From positions 124,001 through 188,000 of the forward strand of contig JHYJ01000006.1 of NCBI GenBank assembly GCA_000621425.1: a DNA stretch of 64,000 nt, in the 5' to 3' direction. The DNA is from Lachnospiraceae bacterium AB2028 (GTDB lineage Bacteria > Bacillota > Clostridia > Lachnospirales > Lachnospiraceae). Below, piece by piece: positions 1-9,888 of this stretch. Made by a program: the position numbers and the translations under genes. Below the pieces are notes generated by a model. The model made no database searches and had not been told where the DNA came from. It worked only from the letters and a program-made list of their open reading frames with translations. The stretch's first letter is position 1; each line of letters begins with the position of its first letter.

Positions 1-701
1 GAATCAGGTTTGCAGTGGATTTCCTTTCGGAAGTTACTAAGAGACTTCTGGACAGTGAATTCAAAGATGTACCTTATGAACTGGCAAAGGATAAGGATGT
101 AATAATAATAGGTGGTGGTGATACTGGTAATGACTGTGCAGGAACCTGCATAAGACTGGGAGCAAAGAGTGTTACCCAGCTTGAAATGATGCCTGAACCG
201 CCAAAGGAAAGAACTCTTTCCAATCCATGGCCCGAATGGCCCAAGGTTCTTAAAGTGGATTACGGCCAGGAAGAATCAATATGGAAATTCGGTCATGATC
301 CAAGAGTTTATCAGACAACAGTAAAGGAATTCGTAAAGGATAAAAAAGGCAACCTCAAGGAAGTTGTGTTGGTTTCACTTGAAGCAAAGAAGGATGAGAA
401 GACCGGCAGGATGAATATGGTACCGGTGGAAGGAACTGAGAAGACTGTTCCTGCACAGCTGGTGCTTATAGCGGCAGGTTTCCTTGGAAGTGAGAAATAT
501 GTTACGGATGATTTCGGCGTAGAACTTGACGGCAGGACTAATGTAAAAACTGCACCGGGAAAGCACGCATCATCCAAAGCGAAAGTATATGCTGCAGGTG
601 ATGTACACAGAGGACAGTCACTGGTTGTATGGGCAATTGCTGAAGGAAGGGCTGCAGCCAAAGAGGTTGATGAAGCCCTGATGGGATATACGAATCTGTA
701 G
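1..701 (+). CDS. gltD: Glutamate synthase small subunit (NADPH), C-terminal part
   Basis: The reading frame is already open at the left edge of the window, so only the last ~232 residues are visible. GltD passes electrons from NAD(P)H through FAD and Fe-S clusters to the large subunit, which makes glutamate from glutamine and 2-oxoglutarate. Visible motifs are a dinucleotide-binding loop (DVIIIGGGDTGNDC), the family-typical region PPKERTLSNPWPEWP, and the C-terminal FAD-contacting segment AAGDVHRGQSLVVWAIAEGR. The upstream residues GIRFAVDFL match the usual family sequence before this fold. The gene ends 12 bases before the pyrG start, so the two are probably cotranscribed. A stand-alone homologue (a glutamate synthase-like oxidoreductase) cannot be excluded without the N-terminus. 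Confidence 0.9.
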   Translation, partial: IRFAVDFLSEVTKRLLDSEFKDVPYELAKDKDVIIIGGGDTGNDCAGTCIRLGAKSVTQLEMMPEPPKERTLSNPWPEWPKVLKVDYGQEESIWKFGHDPRVYQTTVKEFVKDKKGNLKEVVLVSLEAKKDEKTGRMNMVPVEGTEKTVPAQLVLIAAGFLGSEKYVTDDFGVELDGRTNVKTAPGKHASSKAKVYAAGDVHRGQSLVVWAIAEGRAAAKEVDEALMGYTNL

Positions 702-2312
<1,611 letters not shown>

Positions 2313-2363
2313 ACCGGTTATTGTATTTACGAAAAAACAATTGATAAGTGATGGTTTGCGGGG

Positions 2364-2392
2364 TTTTGAACCGTAAAAAAAATGTGTATAAT
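2364..2392 (+). promoter_or_regulatory. Predicted sigma-A promoter for carAB
   Basis: The 127-base gap between pyrG and carA contains a perfect -10 TATAAT (2387-2392). A weak -35 TTTTGA lies at 2364-2369 with a 17-base spacer; TTGAAC at 2366 gives 15. I saw no PyrR-type binding loop or terminator-antiterminator pair in the leader. Confidence 0.55.
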
Positions 2393-2439
2393 TGGAGTGC
2401 GTTCGCAGTTAAAGTGAACGACAAAGGAGAAACAGAATA

Positions 2440-3519
2440 ATGGAACTTAACAGAAAACTGATCCTGGCGGACGGGTCTGAATATCTGGGAACCGGCTTTG
2501 GCGGAAATAAGACCGCTGTGTGTGAGATAGTCTTCAACACATCAATGGCCGGCTATCAGGAAATCGTTTCAGATCCTTCATATACCGACCAGGCTATTGT
2601 GATGTCATATCCGCTTATCGGCAATTACGGTGTTGCGGATGAAGATTTTGAGAGCAGGTTGATATCTCCCTCAGCATTTATTGTAAGGGATATCAATGAC
2701 AATCCTTCCAATTTCAGATCGGCCAAGACATTGCCTGACCTTCTGGAAGAAAACGGTATCCCCGGAATATGCGGCGTTGATACAAGAAAGCTTGTAAGGA
2801 GCATACGGGACAAAGGCTCAGGAAGATGCATAATTGCCGGTGCCGATATGTCCGTAGATGAAGGCCTTAAGATAATAGAAGAGACTCCTATTCCACATGA
2901 TGCGGTTAAGAGGTGCAGCTGTACGAAGAAGTGGTACAGCCGTACGTCCAACCCTCTTTTTAATGTGGTGGCAATAGACTGCGGAATGAAGTCAAACATT
3001 GTAAGGATGCTCAACCGAAGCAGATGCAATGTTACTATCGTGCCTTTTAATACAAACTGGGAGGAAATCCTTTCGCTTCATCCGGACGGAGTATTCATTT
3101 CAAACGGCCCCGGAGATCCCTGCGATGTCCCTGAGGTGATAGAGACACTGAAAAATTTAAGGGGAAAGATCCCTATGTTCGGTATTTGCCTTGGACATCA
3201 GCTTTTGTCTCTTTCATATGGTGCAAAGACATATAAGTTAAAGTTCGGACACAGAGGCGGAAACCATCCTGTGCGTGATATCCGTACCGGAAAGATAGAG
3301 ATAACCAGCCAGAACCACAGCTATGCGGTGGAAGAGACTTCATTAAACGGAACAGGGCTTAAGGTGTCCCATATAAATGTTCTGGACAATACGGTTGAGG
3401 GTGTCTACAGTGATGAGGATAAGGTGTTCTCAGTACAGTACCATCCTGAAAGTGCGCCCGGTCCTCAGGACAGCGGATATCTGTTTTCACGTTTTACCGA
3501 TCTGATGAAAAGAGGTTAA
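2440..3519 (+). CDS. carA: Carbamoyl-phosphate synthase small (glutaminase) subunit
   Basis: Hydrolyses glutamine and channels ammonia to CarB for carbamoyl phosphate, the precursor of pyrimidines and arginine. The N-terminal CPSase small-chain domain includes [14 protein letters not shown] and [12 protein letters not shown]. The C-terminal GATase1 domain carries the nucleophile in GICLGHQ (about residue 250), the SQNHSYAV segment and [10 protein letters not shown] with the catalytic His and Glu. It has 359 residues, as usual. The ribosome site AAAGGAG precedes the ATG, and carB starts 5 bases after the stop, so the subunits are translated from one message. Confidence 0.97.
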   Translation: MELNRKLILADGSEYLGTGFGGNKTAVCEIVFNTSMAGYQEIVSDPSYTDQAIVMSYPLIGNYGVADEDFESRLISPSAFIVRDINDNPSNFRSAKTLPDLLEENGIPGICGVDTRKLVRSIRDKGSGRCIIAGADMSVDEGLKIIEETPIPHDAVKRCSCTKKWYSRTSNPLFNVVAIDCGMKSNIVRMLNRSRCNVTIVPFNTNWEEILSLHPDGVFISNGPGDPCDVPEVIETLKNLRGKIPMFGICLGHQLLSLSYGAKTYKLKFGHRGGNHPVRDIRTGKIEITSQNHSYAVEETSLNGTGLKVSHINVLDNTVEGVYSDEDKVFSVQYHPESAPGPQDSGYLFSRFTDLMKRG

Positions 3520-3524
3520 GAAAA

Positions 3525-6500
3525 ATGCCAAAGCGAACTGATATAAAAAAGGTACTTGTGATAGGTTCAGGTCCCATAGTTATTGGACAGGCAGCAGAGT
3601 TTGACTATGCGGGAACCCAGGCTTGTCTTGCACTTAAAGAAGAAGGATATGAAGTAATACTTGCAAATTCAAATCCGGCTACCATAATGACAGATCATGC
3701 AATTGCAGATAAGGTTTATATGGAGCCGCTTACACTTGAGTATATGGCAAGGATCTGCCGTTATGAAAGACCGGATGCGATCGTGCCGGGAATAGGCGGA
3801 CAGACCGGTCTTAACCTTTCTCTGCAGCTCTATGACAAGGGTGTGCTGGATGAATGTGAGATTGAGCTTTTAGGAACAGATGCAGACAGTATTCGCAGGG
3901 CTGAGGACAGGGAGCAGTTCAAGGAACTGTGTGAAAGCCTGGGCGAGCCGGTAGTACCTTCTGCTATTGCAGAGAGCATGGAGGAAGGAATTGCGGCAGC
4001 AGAAGAGATAGGCTACCCTGTAATCTTAAGGCCTGCATTTACACTGGGCGGAACCGGCGGCGGCTTTGCCAACGATGAGGATGAGATGCGTGAGAGGATG
4101 AAGAATGCCCTGGCGTTATCCCCTGTGCATCAGGTTCTGGTAGAGAAGAGCATAAAGGGATATAAGGAGATCGAGTACGAGGTAATGCGTGATGCCAATG
4201 ATACAGCCATCACCGTCTGCAACATGGAAAACCTTGATCCCGTAGGAATACATACAGGTGACTCTATCGTAGTGGCTCCCAGCCAGACTCTTACAAACAA
4301 GGAGTACCATATGTTAAGGGACAGTGCTTTGAGGATAATCAGGGCACTTAAGATAAAGGGCGGATGTAATGTGCAGTTTGCCCTGGATCCGGAATCCTTT
4401 AATTATTATGTTATAGAAGTTAATCCCAGAGTGTCCCGCTCATCTGCTCTTGCTTCCAAGGCAAGCGGCTATCCTATTGCAAGGGTATCTGCAAAGATCG
4501 CCATAGGAATGAACCTTGATGAGATCGAGCTTGCAAATACACCGGCCTGCTTTGAGCCGACTCTGGATTATGTAGTGACCAAGATGCCCCGTTTCCCGTT
4601 TGATAAGTTCACGCTGGCATCAAATGTGCTTTCTACACAGATGAAAGCTACGGGTGAGACCATGAGTGTGGGCAGGACTCTTGAGGAAAGTCTTCTTAAG
4701 GCTATACGTTCCCTGGAGGACGGAAAGAACCATATCCATCTTGCAAAGTTCGATGTGGAGAATCTTTCGGATAAGCCGGAACCCGAGAACAGAAAGGAAG
4801 CTATCGAAAAGCTTCTTTCATATATTGAAGAAGGAACTGATGACAGGATTTATGCAATATCTGAGCTTCTGTGGCTTGGTGCCGATCCCCAGACGATCTA
4901 TTCAAGGACTAAGATCGATATGTTCTTCCTTGATAAGATCAAGATGATCGTTGACCATGAGATAAAACTGGAAGAGACCTGCAGGCTGGATGAGAACGGA
5001 AAGCCGGTTATCGATAAGGATACTTTATATGAAGCAAAGAGAATGGGATTCTCGGACTCCTATATTGCTGAACTTTTAGGATGTTCAGAGGATGATGTCT
5101 GGGATCTTAGGCGTTCCTACGACATACGGCCTGTTTACAAAATGATCGATACCTGCGCCAGCGAGTTTGAAAGCTATGTTCCTTATTTCTATTCGACATA
5201 CGAGGATGAAAATGAATCCGTAGTTTCTGACAATAAGAAGATAATAGTTCTGGGTTCAGGTCCCATAAGGATAGGTCAGGGTGTGGAGTTTGACTATTCC
5301 ACAGTGCATGCCGTAAAGACTATTCACGAAAGAGGGTATGAGGCTATAGTCATAAACAACAATCCGGAAACGGTTTCCACTGACTATACCACTGCGGACA
5401 AGCTTTATTTCGAGCCCCTTACCGTAGAGGATATCATGAACATCATAGAGCTGGAGAAACCTATGGGTGTCATCACATCCTTAGGTGGTCAGACTGCAGT
5501 TAATCTTGCGGAGCCCCTTGCAAAGAGAGGCGTAAAGATTATAGGTACCGGATGTGAGGCAATATTTGCGGCTGAGGACAGGGATGCATTTGAAAATGTG
5601 ATAAATAAGCTTGGCATACCTCATCCCGAAGGACTTGCCGTTACCAACATTCCTGATGGTATCAAGGCTGCAGAAAAGATTGGCTACCCCGTGCTGGTGC
5701 GCCCTTCATTTGTTCTGGGTGGCAGGGCGATGGAGATCGTTGCCAATGAGGAGATGCTTGTTCATTACTTAAAGAATGCCGTTGAGATCGACGCTGACAG
5801 GCCTGTGCTTGTTGATAAATACATTGTGGGCAAGGAAGTGGAGATCGATGCAGTATGCGACGGCGAGAGCGTATTCCTGCCCGGCATCATGGAGCTGGTA
5901 GAGCGTACCGGCGTGCACTCCGGCGACAGCATGAGCGTATATCCTCCGTTCTCGATTTCACAGAAGGTCAAGGATACCATATGGGAGTACACAAGGAAGC
6001 TTGGTATCGGCATAGGTATCGTAGGCCTCTACAATATACAGTTTATTGTGGATAAGGATGACAGCGTATACATCATTGAGGTAAATCCCAGAGGTTCCAG
6101 AAGCGTGCCTTTCCTTTCTAAGTCAACAGGCGTTTCACTTGTTGATATCGCAACGAAGGTTATGCTTGGTGAAAGCCTTAAGGATCAGGGACTGGCTGAT
6201 ACTATCACAAAGGAAAAAGATTTCTGGTATGTAAAGGCACCTGCATTCTCCTTCGAAAAGCTGAACGGAATGGATGCATACCTTTCACCTGAGATGAAAT
6301 CCACCGGTGAGGCCATCGGCTATGACAAGAGCCTTAAGAGGGCGCTGTATAAAGCTCTGCAGGCATCAGGTATCAAGATGAAGGAGTACGGTACCGTAAT
6401 GGTAACACTTGCTGATGAGGATAAGGATGAGGCACTTCCGCTTATCAGGCGTTTCTATGAGCTGGGATTTAATATTGAGGGAACCATAGGAACTGCAATG

Positions 6501-6764
6501 TATCTTAAGGAACATGGAATCCGCACACGTATCCGAGGTAAGATAAGTGACGGAAGTGATGAAATATTAAAATCTATCAGAGCAGGCTACGTAAGCTATA
6601 TTATCAATACCAGAGCAATTCTGTCAGGCATACATTACAGCGATGGAATAGAGATAAGGAGATGCGCTATCATGAACGGTGTGACTATGTTCACATCCCT
6701 TGATACCGTAAGGATACTGTTGGATGTGCTGGAGGACATTTCCCCCAGGATATCGACGATATAA
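3525..6764 (+). CDS. carB: Carbamoyl-phosphate synthase large subunit
   Basis: Makes carbamoyl phosphate from bicarbonate, ammonia and two ATP. The 1079 residues show the classic internal duplication. The first half starts with [20 protein letters not shown] and has ATP-grasp signatures [13 protein letters not shown] and [16 protein letters not shown]. The second half starts near residue 565 with [19 protein letters not shown] and has [15 protein letters not shown] and [15 protein letters not shown]. The last ~130 residues form the methylglyoxal synthase-like allosteric domain that normally binds UMP or ornithine. The first half has a GMNLDEI segment and the second GESLKDQ, as in other CarB proteins. 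Confidence 0.97.
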   Translation: MPKRTDIKKVLVIGSGPIVIGQAAEFDYAGTQACLALKEEGYEVILANSNPATIMTDHAIADKVYMEPLTLEYMARICRYERPDAIVPGIGGQTGLNLSLQLYDKGVLDECEIELLGTDADSIRRAEDREQFKELCESLGEPVVPSAIAESMEEGIAAAEEIGYPVILRPAFTLGGTGGGFANDEDEMRERMKNALALSPVHQVLVEKSIKGYKEIEYEVMRDANDTAITVCNMENLDPVGIHTGDSIVVAPSQTLTNKEYHMLRDSALRIIRALKIKGGCNVQFALDPESFNYYVIEVNPRVSRSSALASKASGYPIARVSAKIAIGMNLDEIELANTPACFEPTLDYVVTKMPRFPFDKFTLASNVLSTQMKATGETMSVGRTLEESLLKAIRSLEDGKNHIHLAKFDVENLSDKPEPENRKEAIEKLLSYIEEGTDDRIYAISELLWLGADPQTIYSRTKIDMFFLDKIKMIVDHEIKLEETCRLDENGKPVIDKDTLYEAKRMGFSDSYIAELLGCSEDDVWDLRRSYDIRPVYKMIDTCASEFESYVPYFYSTYEDENESVVSDNKKIIVLGSGPIRIGQGVEFDYSTVHAVKTIHERGYEAIVINNNPETVSTDYTTADKLYFEPLTVEDIMNIIELEKPMGVITSLGGQTAVNLAEPLAKRGVKIIGTGCEAIFAAEDRDAFENVINKLGIPHPEGLAVTNIPDGIKAAEKIGYPVLVRPSFVLGGRAMEIVANEEMLVHYLKNAVEIDADRPVLVDKYIVGKEVEIDAVCDGESVFLPGIMELVERTGVHSGDSMSVYPPFSISQKVKDTIWEYTRKLGIGIGIVGLYNIQFIVDKDDSVYIIEVNPRGSRSVPFLSKSTGVSLVDIATKVMLGESLKDQGLADTITKEKDFWYVKAPAFSFEKLNGMDAYLSPEMKSTGEAIGYDKSLKRALYKALQASGIKMKEYGTVMVTLADEDKDEALPLIRRFYELGFNIEGTIGTAMYLKEHGIRTRIRGKISDGSDEILKSIRAGYVSYIINTRAILSGIHYSDGIEIRRCAIMNGVTMFTSLDTVRILLDVLEDISPRISTI

Positions 6765-6765
6765 A
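6760..6765 (+). promoter_or_regulatory. Possible -10 element for the downstream structured RNA
   Basis: TATAAA overlaps the carB stop codon. A start 7-10 bases downstream would fall at about 6772-6775, exactly where the terminal stem of the structured RNA begins. No convincing -35 is seen (only ACATTT at 6736-6741), so this is tentative. Confidence 0.3.
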
Positions 6766-6774
6766 TTTCGTAAA

Positions 6775-6991
6775 CCCGCACTGTATAGCAGCCAGACGGT
6801 GTAAAGTGAGCTTTAGCAGTTCTCGGAAATGCTATGTTTACTAGGAACACCACGCCATGGATGGCGGGGTGAGTGAACAACGCTACACGGATGTAGCGTG
6901 TGAACGGTTCCGGACGCTTCTTGATGACTTGGACATTTCCGTAAGAACTGCTTAGCGAACGACCCCGCCGGCGGGATGCTATCAGTGCGGG
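6775..6991 (+). ncRNA. Structured RNA with dual ANTAR-type hexaloop hairpins
   Basis: The carB to GS-like gap folds into a closed 217-nt structure. A 15-bp terminal stem pairs 6775-6783 with 6983-6991 and 6785-6790 with 6977-6982. An inner 17-bp stem pairs 6815-6831 with 6934-6952, with a 2-nt bulge. Inside it are two adjacent hairpins. In the first, 6848-6856 pairs with 6863-6871 around loop AUGGAU. In the second, 6880-6886 pairs with 6893-6899 around loop ACGGAU. Both loops are hexamers with A at position 1 and G at position 4, the known recognition signature of ANTAR regulators, and an ANTAR gene lies 1.2 kb downstream. No U-tract terminator follows, so it could be a decoy sRNA or a leader of the GS-like gene. 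Other RNA classes (raiA-type, 6S) were considered and are not demonstrated. Confidence 0.72.
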
Positions 6992-7038
6992 CAGAAGAAT
7001 ATTAATAGAATCACCATGACCACGGGGAGGGAGTGACT

Positions 7039-8211
7039 ATGGAGTATACTATGGAAGAGGTTTTAAAGTATATTGAAGAAGAGGATGTTAAGTTTATCCG
7101 CCTTGCTTTCAGGGATGCTTACGGCGTCCAGAAAAATATATCCGTTATGCCCGGGGAAGTAAAAAAGGCTTTTGATGACGGAATACAGATCAGCACAAGG
7201 TCAATTGCAGGTTTTTCAGAGAGTGACTATGCATCCCTCTATCTTAAGCCGGATCCCGATACTCTGGCTATACTGCCCTGGCGTCCTGAAAGCGGAAGGG
7301 TTCTCAGGATGTTCTGTGATGTATATACGCCGGAAGGAGAACTCTACGAAGCTGATACCAGATACCTTTTAAAGAAAGCAATCCAGAAGGCTGAGGATGC
7401 AGGCATAGAATTCCGTTTTGGAAATGAGACTGAGTTTTATCTTTTTTCTAATGATGATGAAGGAAATCCTACCAAGAATCCCTATGACCAGGCAGGATAT
7501 ATGGATATAGCGCCGCTAGATAAATGCGAGAATATACGGCGTGAGATAACCCTTACCATAGAGAAGATGGGTCTGCGTCCCGAAAGATCCCACCATGAAA
7601 AAGGTCCGGGACAGAATGAGATAGATTTCCATTATGCAAGGCCGCTTAAGGCTGCCGACCAGATGACTACATTTAAGATGGCAGTCAGCACGGTGGCAAA
7701 CAGGTATGGCCTTACCGCAGATTTTTCACCCCTGCCTCTCGCGGATATGCCGGGCAACGGTTACCACATAAATATGTATGCCGTTGATAATGACGGTAAT
7801 GATGTCATAAAATATGCGGCTGCAGGAATAATCGAAAAGATAAGGGACCTTACGATTTTCCTTAATCCTACGGATTCTTCGTATTCAAGACTGGGAAACA
7901 ATACAGCTCCTGACAGAGTAAACTGGTCGGGACTGGGACAGTCGGAGCTTATGTATATTGAAAGTTATAAGGGAAAGACCAGGGCTGAACTTAGGAGCCC
8001 GGATGCCGGGAGCAATCCTTATCTTGTATATGCGCTTTTAATATATGCAGGGCTTTCCGGAATAGAAAGGAAGCTTGCGCTGCCGGCTGAAATGGATGAT
8101 GATGATGCTTTCCTTCCCGGATCAAAGAAGGAAGCTGCAAAGCTTGCGAAGGAAAGTGAGTTTGTAAAGCAGTATGTTCCCATGGAGATAATCAGGGAAT
8201 ATACTGAGTAA
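7039..8211 (+). CDS. Short, divergent glutamine synthetase-like (type I fold) protein
   Basis: Glutamine synthetase family, 390 residues against about 440 for ordinary type I enzymes. Conserved: the beta-grasp N-terminus (VKFIRLAFRDAYGVQKNI), metal and substrate residues in NETEFYLF, HHEKGPGQNEIDF and PGNGYHINM, and RAELRSPDAGSNPYLVYALL. Changed: the usual QNRSPLIRIP segment, with two arginines that contact ATP, reads GQSELMYIE, and the C-terminal ~45 residues (ending WE..Y in GS) are missing. It may therefore be a gamma-glutamyl ligase acting on another amine, or a sensor, rather than the main glutamine synthetase. The ATG at 7039 follows GGGGAGGGAG; an in-frame GTG at 7033 lies inside the ribosome site. 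A structured ANTAR-type RNA precedes it and an ANTAR regulator follows it. Confidence 0.88.
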   Translation: MEYTMEEVLKYIEEEDVKFIRLAFRDAYGVQKNISVMPGEVKKAFDDGIQISTRSIAGFSESDYASLYLKPDPDTLAILPWRPESGRVLRMFCDVYTPEGELYEADTRYLLKKAIQKAEDAGIEFRFGNETEFYLFSNDDEGNPTKNPYDQAGYMDIAPLDKCENIRREITLTIEKMGLRPERSHHEKGPGQNEIDFHYARPLKAADQMTTFKMAVSTVANRYGLTADFSPLPLADMPGNGYHINMYAVDNDGNDVIKYAAAGIIEKIRDLTIFLNPTDSSYSRLGNNTAPDRVNWSGLGQSELMYIESYKGKTRAELRSPDAGSNPYLVYALLIYAGLSGIERKLALPAEMDDDDAFLPGSKKEAAKLAKESEFVKQYVPMEIIREYTE

Positions 8212-8232
8212 GACGTGCTGAGGAGGTAACCC

Positions 8233-8811
8233 ATGCCGAAACATGACGACACAGTGCATTCGGCGTTGATAGTCTCGGCCTCGGAGCAGTTTGAGACACT
8301 TATAAAACGGTCGCTTATGGATGTCATCACTGTTGAGTCCAGAAAAAGCGGGGCGATGGCGAGGCGTTATGTCTTGGAAAGATATTACGATCTCGTTATC
8401 ATCAATGCACCCTTGCCTGATGAAAGCGGCGAGGAGCTGGCGCTTGACATTGTGGAACAGTGTGATGCGTCTGTGCTTATGGTGGTTCCTCAGGATATAT
8501 ATGAGGATGTGCTGGACCATGTGACTGAGCAGGGAATAATGGTCATGCCGAAACCTTCTCCCAAGGGTCGGATAGATAAAAGTGTCCGTTTTCTGGTGGC
8601 TACCCAGAATAAGATGCACAAGCTGGAAGCCAAGGTGACAAAGGCAGAGGAAAAGATGGAGGAGATGCGTGTGGTCAATAAGGCCAAGCTCCTTCTGATA
8701 AATAAAAAGAAGATGACTGAGGACGAGGCCCACCGCTATATCGGTAAGATGGCAATGGATAACGGAATATCCAGAGGCAGGGCAGCGGAGAGGATACTTG
8801 ATGACCTATAA
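8233..8811 (+). CDS. ANTAR-domain response regulator with degenerate receiver
   Basis: A 192-residue RNA-binding antitermination regulator. Residues 1-120 have a CheY-like fold, but the acidic pair after strand 1 is replaced (ALIVSASEQF) and the phosphoacceptor position reads IIN in VIINAPLPDESG. The late lysine is kept (VMPKPSP). Residues ~125-145 form a coiled coil. The C-terminal ANTAR domain runs from about 140: NKAKLLLINKKKMTEDEAHR, then AMDNGISRGRAAERIL. ANTAR proteins bind paired hexaloop hairpins and prevent termination, often at nitrogen genes. The start has a good site, GAGGAGGTAACCC. It is 21 bases behind the GS-like gene, so the two are probably cotranscribed. Phosphorylation-independent control is an inference. 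Confidence 0.93.
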   Translation: MPKHDDTVHSALIVSASEQFETLIKRSLMDVITVESRKSGAMARRYVLERYYDLVIINAPLPDESGEELALDIVEQCDASVLMVVPQDIYEDVLDHVTEQGIMVMPKPSPKGRIDKSVRFLVATQNKMHKLEAKVTKAEEKMEEMRVVNKAKLLLINKKKMTEDEAHRYIGKMAMDNGISRGRAAERILDDL

Positions 8812-8846
8812 ATAAGGCGGCATTGTTTATGCGGCCTTATTTTTTA
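8811..8846 (+). terminator. Intrinsic terminator after the ANTAR gene
   Basis: AATAAGGC (8811-8818) pairs with GCCTTATT (8834-8841), followed by a run of T. It overlaps the stop codon of the ANTAR gene and closes the GS-ANTAR unit. Confidence 0.85.
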
Positions 8847-8896
8847 GGCAAGCGTAATTGTTATCGGTTTGTGTGGTTTAAAATAAGGGGGCGGGG

Positions 8897-9877
8897 ATGA
8901 ACACTTTAAATGATTATTTATACAGGGGAGATACTGTGGTAAAGATCCTTCATAATTATTCGGAGGATCTGAAGAACAGTGCCGTGGAGAATAATAATGG
9001 CGTGGATCTTGCGCACAGCAACTGTCTTCTGCAGATGATCGGACTTCTGGAACATAATGATTTCCTTACGGGACAGTCACAGCGCATACGTGAATTCTAT
9101 AAATATATGGCCGATAAATATCCCTTCTTAGCTTTTACGTTTAAGGGACGTATCAAATCTATAATTAGGCTGGAAGAAAAGATAAACGGAAATATAGTTG
9201 AGTATATCTATGACCATCACTGTACAAACGGAACTTATCCGACAGAAGCGGAGATAAAGAAACAGATAGGGCGTATAAAAGATCTTATCGCATACAGGAT
9301 AGTCATATCACTTCCTGAATGCCATATTAAGCCGGAAGATGACAAAAGGGAACTGGAACTGAAATACCTTTACGAGATAGCGAATGCCCTGCCGGATTTC
9401 CTGGAGGAAAGGGGCTTCGAGCCGGAGGTGTCGGGAATCGATGAAAGCAGCGAAAGGATAGACGAAAGACTAAAGCCTTATTACAGGGATTACATTGAAA
9501 ATCCGAATTCATTCGGATACAAGTCCCTGCATATTTCCTTTTTCGATAATACTTCACGCAGCAATATAGAGGTGCAGATCAGGACCAAGGAAATGGATGA
9601 CATTGCGGAGATAGGTCCTGCCAATCACTTAGGCTACGAGAAACGCCAGGAAAAAGAAAGGGCCAGACGGGAAGCAATACCCTATGGTGAGAATCCTTAT
9701 TTTGATGATGCATATGACAGGGGAATGAAACTGCAGGAACTGGACCTCAGCAAAGTCAATGTCAATATGTTTGGTGCAATCGACAATACGCTTATTAATG
9801 ACGGATGCGGACTCTATAGAGGACGTCTGATCCTTCCGTACGAGCATCTGTCAAGATTCCAGAATGACCTGATCTGA
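8897..9877 (+). CDS. RelA/SpoT synthetase-domain protein
   Basis: A 326-residue cytoplasmic protein with a nucleotidyltransferase fold of the ppGpp synthetase family. The core motifs are in order: FKGRIKSIIRLEEKI (ATP side), KDLIAYRIVIS (catalytic Asp), NSFGYKSLHISFF (the GYQSLH-type GTP pocket), and EVQIRTKEMDDIAEIGPANH (the EVQIRT signature with its Glu). No HD hydrolase, TGS or ACT domain is present, so it is closer to a small alarmone synthetase than to full-length Rel. It has an unusual N-terminal helical extension (1-~85) and a C-terminal tail. The alarmone product is inferred from the family. A FUSC-HAD gene follows after 11 bases and is probably cotranscribed. Confidence 0.82.
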   Translation: MNTLNDYLYRGDTVVKILHNYSEDLKNSAVENNNGVDLAHSNCLLQMIGLLEHNDFLTGQSQRIREFYKYMADKYPFLAFTFKGRIKSIIRLEEKINGNIVEYIYDHHCTNGTYPTEAEIKKQIGRIKDLIAYRIVISLPECHIKPEDDKRELELKYLYEIANALPDFLEERGFEPEVSGIDESSERIDERLKPYYRDYIENPNSFGYKSLHISFFDNTSRSNIEVQIRTKEMDDIAEIGPANHLGYEKRQEKERARREAIPYGENPYFDDAYDRGMKLQELDLSKVNVNMFGAIDNTLINDGCGLYRGRLILPYEHLSRFQNDLI

Positions 9878-9888
9878 AAAGACTGCCT

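Noticed and set aside
2313-2439. PyrR-type attenuator in the pyrG-carA gap
   Set aside because: I found no conserved PyrR binding loop and no terminator-antiterminator pair. Only a promoter-like sequence is supported.
6775-6991. 6S RNA as the identity of the structured RNA
   Set aside because: The terminal stem and a small 3'-side GC hairpin (6965-6975) resemble 6S, but the apical part branches into separate hairpins. Two hexaloops with A1/G4 fit ANTAR binding better. Rfam search needed.
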